Assembly: GCA_963781555.1 (NCBI GenBank)
Contig: CAWAGB010000005.1
Span: 124,001 to 188,000 of the forward strand
DNA length: 64,000 nucleotides
DNA from: JAICQM01 sp963781555
GTDB taxonomy: Bacteria > Chloroflexota > Limnocylindria > QHBO01
Direction: 5' to 3'
Each line of letters opens with the position of its first letter. Position 1 is the stretch's first letter. Positions 18,632 to 26,961 of the stretch are shown here, one piece after another. The notes below the pieces were generated by a model. That model worked only from the letters and a program-made list of their open reading frames with translations, was not told where the DNA came from and made no database searches. The position numbers and the translations under genes were made by a program.

Positions 18632-19012
18632 CTACTCGACGACGAGGCTCCCCGTCATGCCGGGATGGAGCGAGCACTCGAAGACGTAGGTACCGGCGTC
18701 CAGGGCGGGGACGTCGTAGATGACGGCTCCCTTGTCCGCGACCGCTCCCTCGAAGAGCTTGGTCGCCTTCGAAGCATCGGTGTAGATCACGACGTTGTGC
18801 GGCATCGCGTCGTTGTTGGTGAAGCCGATGGTGAAGGCCTCCCCGGCGGGGGCGGTGACTTCGGCCTGGTCGAACGCCATGTCGGAGGCGCTGACCTGGA
18901 CATCGGCGGTGGATACGTCGGCGGAGGGCTGCCCCGCCGACGCCCCCGAGCAGGCGGCCAGGGTGGCCGTCAGCAGGAGGGCGAGGCCGGCGAGGGCGGT
19001 GCGGGTGCGCAT
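18632..19012 (-). CDS. Lipoprotein cupredoxin (plastocyanin/azurin-like), 126 aa
   Basis: A lipoprotein signal peptide with lipobox LAAC (Cys21) tethers the protein outside the membrane. The cupredoxin fold carries type 1 copper ligands: His in MPHNVVIYTD, and Cys, His and Met in ECSLHPGM near the C-terminus. Such proteins shuttle electrons or buffer copper at the cell surface. The membrane protein gene upstream ends 3 bp before this start, so the pair is one operon and may work together, for example in electron transfer or copper handling; that is inference. Confidence 0.9.
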   Translation of the reverse strand: MRTRTALAGLALLLTATLAACSGASAGQPSADVSTADVQVSASDMAFDQAEVTAPAGEAFTIGFTNNDAMPHNVVIYTDASKATKLFEGAVADKGAVIYDVPALDAGTYVFECSLHPGMTGSLVVE

Positions 19013-19015
19013 CGG

Positions 19016-19447
19016 TCAGGCGGCCTCGCCGGAGCGCCGTCCGAAGACCGATGCGAAGGCGGCGCGGACCATCTTGACCGGGCTGCCGTACACGCGGGTG
19101 GCGTCCACCGCGACGAGCGCGATCAGCACGACCTCGATCCCCTTGGCGATGAAGGCGGTGGAGTAGTAGGGGCCCTGGATCGCCCAGCCGACGATCGTCA
19201 TGGCGGCGTAGCCGGCGAGCGCGATGCGGGGGAACCAGCTGAAGCGCTCGATGATCGACAGGGGAGCGGCAGCGCCGATGACGTACAGGCCCGCGAGGCC
19301 GGCGTAGCCGAGCGCGTTGAGGGTGAAGAGGAGGCCGCCAAGGGTGAAGTGGATGTAGCCGGTCGACAGTGCGAGCGCGACGATGACCGCGGTGAGGCCG
19401 ACGCCAAGGGCGCGGCTGCCGGGGCGGGAGGCGATGGCTGCGAACAT
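19016..19447 (-). CDS. Four-helix integral membrane protein, 143 aa, unknown
   Basis: Four hydrophobic segments are visible: GVGLTAVIVALALSTGYIHF, LNALGYAGLAGLYVIGAAA, RIALAGYAAMTIVGWAI and AKGIEVVLIALVAVDAT. A single His (YIHF) lies in the first helix, and a short basic C-tail (GRRSGEAA) probably faces the cytoplasm. I do not recognise a named family. The gene sits directly upstream of the cupredoxin in the same direction, so a membrane partner for that copper protein is the most reasonable guess. ATG 19447 is preceded by GAGGA ten bases upstream. Divergent from the giant kinase. Confidence 0.75.
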   Translation of the reverse strand: MFAAIASRPGSRALGVGLTAVIVALALSTGYIHFTLGGLLFTLNALGYAGLAGLYVIGAAAPLSIIERFSWFPRIALAGYAAMTIVGWAIQGPYYSTAFIAKGIEVVLIALVAVDATRVYGSPVKMVRAAFASVFGRRSGEAA

Positions 19448-19571
19448 TGTGTGCGTGTCCTCACTCAGGTGGGTGGGGGTCGGTAGTGACGTGCCAACAG
19501 GTTCGCCACGCCACAGCCCCGCTCCATCCGGCCAATGGCGTGCGCCGGGGACCGCAGATCGGCCGATGCCG

Positions 19572-19589
19572 CTCGGCCGGATGACGTAG
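19572..19589 (-). promoter_or_regulatory. GATGACGTA-family motif, copy C (left flank of giant kinase)
   Basis: CTCGGCCGGATGACGTAG lies in the 200-bp divergent region between the membrane protein and kinase genes. An 18-bp copy with one mismatch lies at the kinase's 3' end. The same region holds imperfect inverted arms TTCGCC...CAGCCCCGC near 19505 and GCGGGGCTGGCGAA near 19589. Confidence 0.45.
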
Positions 19590-19635
19590 GCGGGGCTGGC
19601 GAATCCGCCGCTGGGGAGGGGAGCGGCCGATGCCG

Positions 19636-19641
19636 TATCCT
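19636..19641 (+). promoter_or_regulatory. Leaderless-type -10 (TATCCT) of the kinase gene
   Basis: TATCCT lies 9 bases before ATG 19651. The same hexamer precedes the response regulator (17782) and the membrane protein at 62582. An alternative ATG at 19630 has GGAGGGGAG upstream, so the kinase start is not settled. Confidence 0.4.
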
Positions 19642-19650
19642 GCGCGGGCC

Positions 19651-22600
19651 ATGACGGGGATCGAGCGCGCCACACCGGCCAGCCGTGACGCCGAGCTGGG
19701 GTACGGCGACGCGCTGCTGCGTCGCAACGTTGACGAAGCCGCCCGCCTGCTCGGCGCCGACGGCGCGATGGTCTACCTGCTGGATCCGGTGGACGGGATG
19801 CTTCACTTCGCGCACGACGCAGGCATCGCGAACCTGGAGGCGCAGCACCTCATCCGCGACCTGGTACTCCAGCCGGGGGTCGGCATGTTCGGCGCCGCGG
19901 TGGCATCCCGGCAGGTCAGCGTCACCGGCGACTACCGGCGCGACGAGCGCTTCCCGCACTCGAAGGTCGCGGACCGGATTGCCGCGGTCGCCAACATGCG
20001 TTCGATGGCAGTGGCGCCCCTGCTGGTCGAGGGCGAGCCCCTCGGCGCCCTCGGCGCCTACAGCTCCCGGATCGACGACTTCGGCGAGGCCGAGGTGGCG
20101 CTCCTGCGCGCGCTTGCCGATCACGCCGCCATTGCCATCGCCAACCAGCGCCTCCTGGAGCGCGTGCGCCTGCAGGCGGATGAGCTCGCCCATCGCCTCG
20201 ACGCGCAGCAGACCCTCCAGCGCATCGCGGCCCGCATCACTGCCATCCGCGACCCAGCCGAGGTCCTGCAGTCGATCGTCGACTCGGCGCGCCGCCTCCT
20301 GCGCTCGGATGGCGGCCATCTGACCCTGCTCAAGCCGGACGGCGTCAACCTGCGCCCGATCGTGATGGCCGGCGAGATGGACGACGACACGCGCGCGTGG
20401 CTTGGCCGGATGGACTTCCCGATCGGCGGTGGCATCAACGGGCTCGCCGCCGAGCGCTTCGAGGCCGTCACGACGGTCGACTACCTGGCCGACCCGCGCA
20501 TTCCCCACGAGGGCGACGACGACGACATCGCGAAGCGCATGGGCCTACGCGGCATGGCGGCCGCGCCGCTGCGCGCCCCGGACGCCTCGATCCTGGGGAC
20601 GCTGGCCGTGTCATCGGAGACGCCGCGTGAGTTCACCGTCGACGAGCTGGACCTGCTGCAGAGCCTCGCCGACCAGGGCGCCATCGCCATCAGCAACGCT
20701 CGGCTGGTGGAGCGGCTGACCACCTCGGAGGAGCGCTATCGGTTCCTGGTCGAGAACGCGCCGGACGTCATCTGGGCCGTGGACCGGCGTGGCGTGCTGA
20801 CCTACGTCTCGGAAACGGCCGAGCGGCTCACCGGCTGGGCGGCGCAGGAGCTGGTGGGGCGCCACTTCAGCGTGCTCGTCGGCGAGGAATGGCGCGAGGC
20901 GTCACGCGCCCGCTGGCGCGAGACGCGCCGACGCCCGCAGGACCGCCACGAGTACCGCTATGCCCTGCTGCGCCGCGACGGCAGGAGCGTGCCGGTCGAG
21001 ATGACCAGCGCGGGGACCATCGTCGACGGACGGTTCGCCGGTGCGCACGGCGTCCTCCGCGACGTCAGCGAGCAGGCACGCCTGGAGAGCAGCCTGCGGC
21101 GCCAGGCGGAGGACCTGGCGCGCCTCGTGGAGACGCAGCGCACCATGGCCGGCATCGCGCAGCAGATCGCCGCCATCCGGGATCCGGATGTGCTGCTGCA
21201 GCGCACGGTCGACGAGGCGGCGCGCCTGCTCGGCGCGGACGGCGGGCGCATCGACCTGGTGGCCAACGAGCCGGGTGCGCTGGCGTGGGCGTACGGCGCC
21301 TCCGACATCGACCAGCCGGACCCCGACGCCCCGCCCGATGCCATCGTCCACGTCGACGAGGGCGTCTCGGGCTTGGCATTCACCGATGAACGCGTGGTGC
21401 GCACCGGCGACTACCCGGCCGATGACAGCTTCCGCCACACCGAGACGTCTGACCAGTTCGTCCGGGAGCACGACATCCGCTCCGTGATGGCCGCTCCCCT
21501 CATCGGTGAGGAGGGCGCGCTCGGCACGCTCACCGTGCATTCCTCGCAGCCCGACGCCTTCTCCAACGCGGACGGCGAGGTGCTGAGCATCCTGGCCGGC
21601 CAGGCCGCGATCGCGGTCACCAACGCACGCCTGTATGCCGAGCTCGAGCGCCGTGTGGAGACGCAGGCCACCGTGGCCGCCATCAGTGCCGAGATCGCCG
21701 CGCTCCGCGACCCGAGCGCCGTGGTGCAGCGCACCGTCGACGAAGCGCGGCGTCTGCTGGACGCGGACGCCGCTCTCATCAACCCGGTCGACTCGGGGAC
21801 CGCCCGGCTGGACTGGGCGGTGGCCGCGGCACCCGCCGATGAGCCGGTCGACGACGTCGAGGTGCCGGTCGGGGCCGGGATCAGCGGCCTCGCCTTCGCC
21901 GAGGGGCGCGTGGTGCGCACCGGCGACTACCTCGCCGACACCGCGTTCGGGCACACCCCGGAGCTCGACGCCTACATCGATCGTCGCGGCATGCGCTCGG
22001 TGATGACGGCGCCACTGGTCAGCACGGACGGACCCATCGGAACCCTGACCGTGCAGTCGCGGCGCCGGCACGCATGGACCGCCGAGGACGAGCAGCTGCT
22101 GAGCCTGCTCGCGGACCAGGCCGCCATCGCCATCACGAATGCGCGCCTCTACGACGAGCTCACCCAGTCGGAGGAGCGCTATCGGTTCCTGGTGGACAAC
22201 AGCCCGGACATGATCTGGTCGATGGACGCGGAGAGCCGCTTCACCTTCGTCAGCGAGGCGGTCGAGCGTCTGACCGGCCGCACGCCCGAGGAGGTGATCG
22301 GCCAGCACACCGACCTGCTCACCAGCGCCGGCTCGATCCCGCTTGCTCGCGAGGCGGTGGGGGAGATGGTCAAGCACCCGGAGGTCGAGCACCGTATCCG
22401 GCTCGAGATTCCGCACGTCGACGGTCACGCGGTGCCAGCCGAGATCCTGATGCTGCCGACCATCATCGACGGCGAGTTCGCCGGGGCCCACGGATCGGTC
22501 CGCGACGTGAGCGAGCGCGAGCGCCTGGAGGCGAGCCTGCGCGAGCAGTCGGCGGCACTTGCGCGGCGCATCGACTCGCAGCGGCGCCTGCTGCTCATCA

Positions 22601-24687
22601 ACCAGCAGCTGCTCTCGACCCTCGACCCGCGCGGGGTGCTGGACCTGGTGGCGGACGGTCTCAAGGAGGTGGTCGAGTACGACAACCTCGCCGTGTACCG
22701 CATGGATACCGATGGCGACGTGCTCGCGCCGGTCCTGGCCCGCGAGCGCAACGCCGACGCGGTGCTCGGCTTCCCGATCCCCCGAGGCCAGGGACTGACC
22801 TGGTGGAGCGTGGAGCATCGCGAGCCGGTGCTGCTCAACGACGCGCTCGACGACCCGCGGGTGGTGCAGATCCCCGGCACGCCGGTCGAGGAGGAGGCGA
22901 TCGTCATCGTCCCGCTCATCGCTGGCGACGAGGTCATCGGGGCCATGAACATCGGTCGCATGGGGGGCCCGCGGGTCGGCTTCACGGAGAACGACTTCGA
23001 GCTGGTCCAGCTCTTCGCCGGCCAGGCAGCGGTGGCCATCACCAACGCCCGCCTGTACGACGAGCTCCGCCAGCGCTCCGACGCGCAGCGCACCCTCGCC
23101 GAGATCGCCGCCCAGATCGCCGGCCTCCATGACCCGCTTTCGGTGATCCAGCGATCGGTGACCGATGCCGCACGCCTCCTGCGCGCCGACCGAGCCCAGG
23201 TGAACCTGGTGACCGATGGCGGCGGCGGACTCGACCGTCCGATCGCCGCCGCCCCGGACCCGCCCTCGCAGGAGGACGTGGTGGTGCCCATCGGCTCCGG
23301 GATCGCCGGGCGGGCGGCGGCGGACAAGACGGTGTGCTGGACCGGCGACTACCTCGCCGACGAGTCGTTCCCGCACGACGAGGGCGACGAGCGCATCCGC
23401 GGCCAGGGCATCCGCTCGATGATGTCCGCCCCGCTCATCGGCCCGGACCGCCTGATCGGGACGATCACCGTGCAGTCATCGGTCGCCAACGCGTTCGACG
23501 CGGACGACGGGGTGCTGCTCAAGCTGCTCGCCGACCAGGTCGCCATCGCGGTCACCAATGCGCGGCTGTACGAGGAGCTGGAGGAGTCGGAGCGCCGCTA
23601 CCGGCACCTGGTGGACAACTCGCCGGACATCGTGTGGAGCATCGACGCGGACGGCAACTTCACGTTCTTCTCCGACTCGCTCGAGTCGCGCACCGGCTGG
23701 AAGCCGGAGCAGCTGCTCGGCAGGCCATTCACGGTGCTCACCGATCCAGGCACGCAGCTGGCGGCCATCGCCGCCTGGGATCAGCTGCGGGCAAATCCCG
23801 AGGGCGAGCAGCGCGTGCGCCTCTCGCTGCCGATGGCCAACGGCCAGGTCTCGCCGGCAGAAGTGGCGATGACCGGCACGATGGTCGACGGCCGCTTTGC
23901 CGGCGCGCACGGCGCGGTGCGCGACATCGGCGAGCGGGAGCGGCTCGAGCGCTCGCTGCGCCGCCAGGCCGGCGAGCTGGCCGCCGGCCAGCGAGCGCGC
24001 CAACCTTGCCCGCGAGCTGCACGACTCGGTGACCCAGGCGCTCTTCAGCATGGGCCTCACGCACGCGATCGCTGGAGCTGCTCCTCCAGCGCGATCCGGA
24101 GGCCGCCAACGGGAAGCTGGCCGAGCTGCGCGACCTCCAGCGCGACGCGCTTGCCGAGATGCGGACCCTCATCTTCGAGCTGCGCCCCTCGTCGCTCGAG
24201 TCGGACGGCCTGCTGCAGGCGATCCGCACCCACGCGGCGGCGGTCCAGGGCCGCACCGGCATGAGCGTCGCGGTCGATCGGCGTCCCGACCCGCTCGAGG
24301 AGAGCGGCCAGCCGCGGGCTCCGATCGAGGTCGAGGAGGCGTTCTACCGCATCGCCCAGGAGGCGCTGCACAACGTCGTGAAGCACGCCAATGCGCGCGC
24401 CACGCGCATGGAGCTCTCGCGGGACGCCGATCAGCTGCGCCTGGAGGTCACCGACGATGGGGTCGGCTTCGACCCGGAGCAGATCCCGCGCGGGCACCTC
24501 GGGCGTCGCGGGCATGCGGCAGCGCATCGAGCAGCTCGGCGGTGCCTTCAGCGTTGCCTCGACCCCTGGACGCGGCAGCCAGGTCACGGTCACCATCAGC
24601 TCGGCGGCCATCGCCGCGGTCGCGTCTCGCCCCGCCGAGGACGACGAGGACCCGTGGCAACCGAGATTCCTCGGCCGAATGACGTAG
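19651..24687 (+). CDS. Giant multi-GAF/PAS sensor histidine kinase (NarX class), interrupted by three apparent 1-bp insertions
   Basis: A soluble sensor with three consecutive GAF-GAF-PAS units, then a kinase. Approximate residues: GAF1 12-175, GAF2 190-350, PAS1 360-480, GAF3 500-665, GAF4 670-835, PAS2 840-965, GAF5 985-1140, GAF6 1145-1310, PAS3 1313-1435, HisKA_3 with phosphoacceptor His in ARELHDSVTQALFSMGL ~1450, and HATPase with N-box EALHNVVKHANA, G1 DDGVGFDP and HLGVAGMRQR. Five GAFs share a GDYLADxxFxH segment and an APL strand. No membrane helix, so it senses internal ligands or redox/light cues; no chromophore cysteine is obvious. Frame changes near 23990, 24065 and 24500 each need one base removed, giving 1677 residues. 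The probable partner is the NarL regulator at 17795. The gene could be truly broken, but every motif is intact across the joins. Confidence 0.85.
24670..24687 (-). promoter_or_regulatory. GATGACGTA-family motif, copy D (right flank of giant kinase)
   Basis: CTCGGCCGAATGACGTAG overlaps the last codons and stop of the kinase and lies 22 bp before the receiver gene's ATG. It is a direct repeat of copy C with one mismatch. Confidence 0.45.
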
Positions 24688-24708
24688 CCGCGCCCGGCAG
24701 CGCGACCG

Positions 24709-25137
24709 ATGCCCGAGGTGTGGACACTCCCCAGACTCGATTCCATGCCAGCTGCCCAGCCCCTGCCCGGGTCGGATAGACCCCGGGTCGTCATCGTGGA
24801 CGTCGACCGCCGCGTTCAGCAGAGCCTCGCCGACGTCCTTGAGCTGGGTGGCCTGAGCGTCGTCGGCACCGCCGGTGACGTCCGCTCCGCTCTCGAGGCG
24901 GTCGAGCGCACCCGCCCCGACGTTCTGCTCGTTGATCCGCGCCTGCCGGACATCACCGCGGGCGAGGCGCTCCTCTCGTCGCTGGCCCTCGGCTGGCCGA
25001 GCATGCGGGTGGTGCTGATGGGCTGGTCCGAGGGACTCGAGCACGCGGCACCCAGCCCGCGCAACGCGGTGGTGCCCAAGAACGCGGATCCCGAGGCGTT
25101 CGTGGCGGCGGCCATCGCTGCCTGCTGCCCGGTCTAG
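24709..25137 (+). CDS. Stand-alone response regulator receiver domain, 142 aa
   Basis: A CheY-like fold without output domain: acidic pair region VVIVDVDRRVQQSL, phosphoacceptor Asp in VLLVDPRLPDITAGEALL, and the switch lysine in AVVPKNADPEAFVAAA. The Ser/Thr position before GWSEG is replaced (VVLMGWS), so the output face may differ from classic receivers. It follows the giant kinase by 22 bp on the same strand and could be a second phosphorylation target or a phosphate sink. A second ATG at 24745 is possible; neither start has a Shine-Dalgarno. Its TAG shares the tetranucleotide CTAG with the convergent thrC stop. Confidence 0.82.
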   Translation: MPEVWTLPRLDSMPAAQPLPGSDRPRVVIVDVDRRVQQSLADVLELGGLSVVGTAGDVRSALEAVERTRPDVLLVDPRLPDITAGEALLSSLALGWPSMRVVLMGWSEGLEHAAPSPRNAVVPKNADPEAFVAAAIAACCPV

Positions 25138-26173
25138 AGCCCCATCGCAGCGCGGATCGCGCCGAGCTCGGCGGGGACCGGGGTCAGCGTCCCCTCCTCC
25201 CCCTGGATGGCGTCCGGGTCCTTGAGGCCGTGGCCGGTCAGGATGCACACGACCACCTCGTCGGCACCGATGCGCCCCTCCCGCGCCATGCGCCGCACGC
25301 CGGCCACGCCCGCCGCCGAGGCAGGCTCGCAGAAGACGCCCTCCAGCCGCACGATGTCGCGCTGCGCGGCAAGGATCTCCTCGTCGCGTGACCGCCTCGA
25401 TGACCCCGCCGGAGTCGTCGCGCGCCGTCGTCGCGCCCGCCCATGACGCCGGGTTGCCGATCCTGATGGCGGTGGCCACCGTCTCGGGTGCCGCCACCGG
25501 TGCGCCGTGCACGATTGGCGCGGCGCCATCGGCCTGGAATCCGAGCATGCGCGGCGTGACTGGCGTCCACGGCGGCGCGGAAGCCGCGCCACGCGGCGGT
25601 GATGTTGCCGGCGTTGCCGACCGGAAGCGCGACGGCGTCCGGCGCACGACCCAGCGTGTCGCAGATCTCCCAGGCGACCGTCTGCTGACCGCTGATGCGG
25701 TCCGGGTTGATGGAGTTGACGACAACCGCGTGCCCGTCCTCGCCCAGGCGGCGGGTGGCGCCCAGCGCCTCGTCGAAGTTGCCGTCGATCATGACCAGCC
25801 GCGCCCCGGCGGCGAGCGCCTGCGCCAGCTTGCCGCGCGCCACCTTGCCCGCCGGCAGCAGGACGAAGCACGGCAGCCCGGCTGCGGCCGCGTAGGCCGC
25901 CGCGCTGGCCGAGGTGTTGCCGGTCGAAGCGCACACCACCGCCTGCGCGCCACTCGCCAGCGCGCGGTTGACGGCCAGGACCATGCCGCGGTCCTTGAAG
26001 CTGCCGGTGGGGTTGGTGCCCTCGAACTTGAGGTGGAGATTGGTGAGGCCAAGCTCTTCGCCCAGCCGGCGGGCACGCACGAGCGGGGTGAATCCCTCTC
26101 CCAGTGTGAGCGGGAACGACTCGTCGGCAGGCTCCGCCAGGCGATCGCGGTAGCGCTCGAGGAGGGACGTCAT
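25134..26173 (-). CDS. thrC: Threonine synthase, interrupted by two apparent 1-bp insertions
   Basis: Converts O-phosphohomoserine to threonine with PLP. The N-terminal part (TLGEGFTPLVRARRLGEELG, then GTNPTGSFKDRGM with the PLP lysine, and CASTGNTSASAAAYAA) is in one frame. The segment from TPRMLGFQADGAAPIVHG to GGVIEAVT is in a second. The end (DEEILAAQRDIVRLEG to the C-terminus) is in a third. Joins fall near 25555 and 25387; removing one base at each gives 345 residues, normal for this short ThrC class. The PLP phosphate loop (LPVGNAGNITAAWRGF) is intact. TACACT with a 7-base spacer precedes the ATG. Confidence 0.9.
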
Positions 26174-26180
26174 GCTCGCG

Positions 26181-26207
26181 AGTGTACCGGCCGCCGTCGG
26201 CTAGGAT
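26181..26207. promoter_or_regulatory. Back-to-back leaderless-type promoters for thrC and the DUF6498 gene
   Basis: TACACT (complement, 26181-26186) is 7 bases from the thrC ATG. TAGGAT (plus, 26202-26207) is 7 bases from GTG 26215. The ATG at 26206 lies inside the plus-strand -10, which argues for the GTG start. Confidence 0.5.
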
Positions 26208-26214
26208 GCCGCTC

Positions 26215-26961
26215 GTGACGGATCAGCTGCCGCCGCTCCTGCGCTGGGCGCGCGCCGCCTCGTCGACCGTTTCGCTGGTCGCGCTGGTCGCCGTCAACCT
26301 GCTGCCGCTGATCGGCGTCCTCTTCTGGGGATGGTCCCTGATGCTGATCCTCGTCCTGTACTGGCTCGAGTCGGGGATCGTCGGATTCATCAACATCTTC
26401 AAGATCGCCCTGGCTCGCGGCGGCGCCGACATGCCGCCGGTGCGGATCGACGAGGCGGGGAACATCACCGTCAGCATGCACGGCCTGACCACGGTGAGCA
26501 CCAACCTCTCGCCGGGCTGCCTGGTCCCGTTCTTCGTGCTCCACTACGGCATCTTCTGGGTGGTGCATGGCATTTTCATCTTCCTGCTACCACTGTTCGC
26601 GGGCCTCGGCGGGATGCGGGTCGGCGCGGATGGCTCAGTCGGCTTCGCGACCATGGACTTTGGCGCGCTGCCGCTGGATGCGCTCGCGCTCGGCGCCGCG
26701 GGGATGGCGATCAGCCACGCGGCGTCGTTCTTCCTCAATTACATCGGCCGGCGGGAGTACCTGACCGTCTCGCCTGGCCAGCAGATGTTCAGCGTCTACG
26801 GCAGGGTGGTCGCGCTGCACCTGACGATCGTGCTGGGGGCGGGCCTCATCGCAGTGCTCGGGACGCCGGTGGTGGCGCTGGCGATCCTGGTGGCGATGAA
26901 GATCCTGATCGACGTTGCGCTGCACCTGCGCGAGCACGCGCGCGCGCAGGCTACGAGCTGA
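26215..26961 (+). CDS. DUF6498-like integral membrane protein, 248 aa
   Basis: About six hydrophobic helices. The segments MLILVLYWLESGIVGFINIFKI near residue 45 and FFVLHYGIFWVVHGIFIF near residue 110 match the DUF6498 pattern as I know it. A cytoplasmic or external loop (GRREYLTVSPGQQMFSVYGRVV) precedes the last two helices (LHLTIVLGAGLIAVLGTPVV, ALAILVAMKILIDVALHL). Function unknown. GTG 26215 is preferred because TAGGAT lies 7 bases before it. The 3' end overlaps the convergent kgd stop by 11 bp. Confidence 0.75.
   Translation: MTDQLPPLLRWARAASSTVSLVALVAVNLLPLIGVLFWGWSLMLILVLYWLESGIVGFINIFKIALARGGADMPPVRIDEAGNITVSMHGLTTVSTNLSPGCLVPFFVLHYGIFWVVHGIFIFLLPLFAGLGGMRVGADGSVGFATMDFGALPLDALALGAAGMAISHAASFFLNYIGRREYLTVSPGQQMFSVYGRVVALHLTIVLGAGLIAVLGTPVVALAILVAMKILIDVALHLREHARAQATS

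Noticed and set aside
20902..23376. An 824-codon open frame antisense to the kinase
   Set aside because: It mirrors the GAF/PAS coding region, has no recognisable motif, and is the expected by-product of high-GC codon bias.
23985..24510. Programmed frameshifting in the histidine kinase
   Set aside because: Three separate shifts within 520 bp, without slippery sequences, in a genome with the same kind of error in other genes, point to sequence errors.
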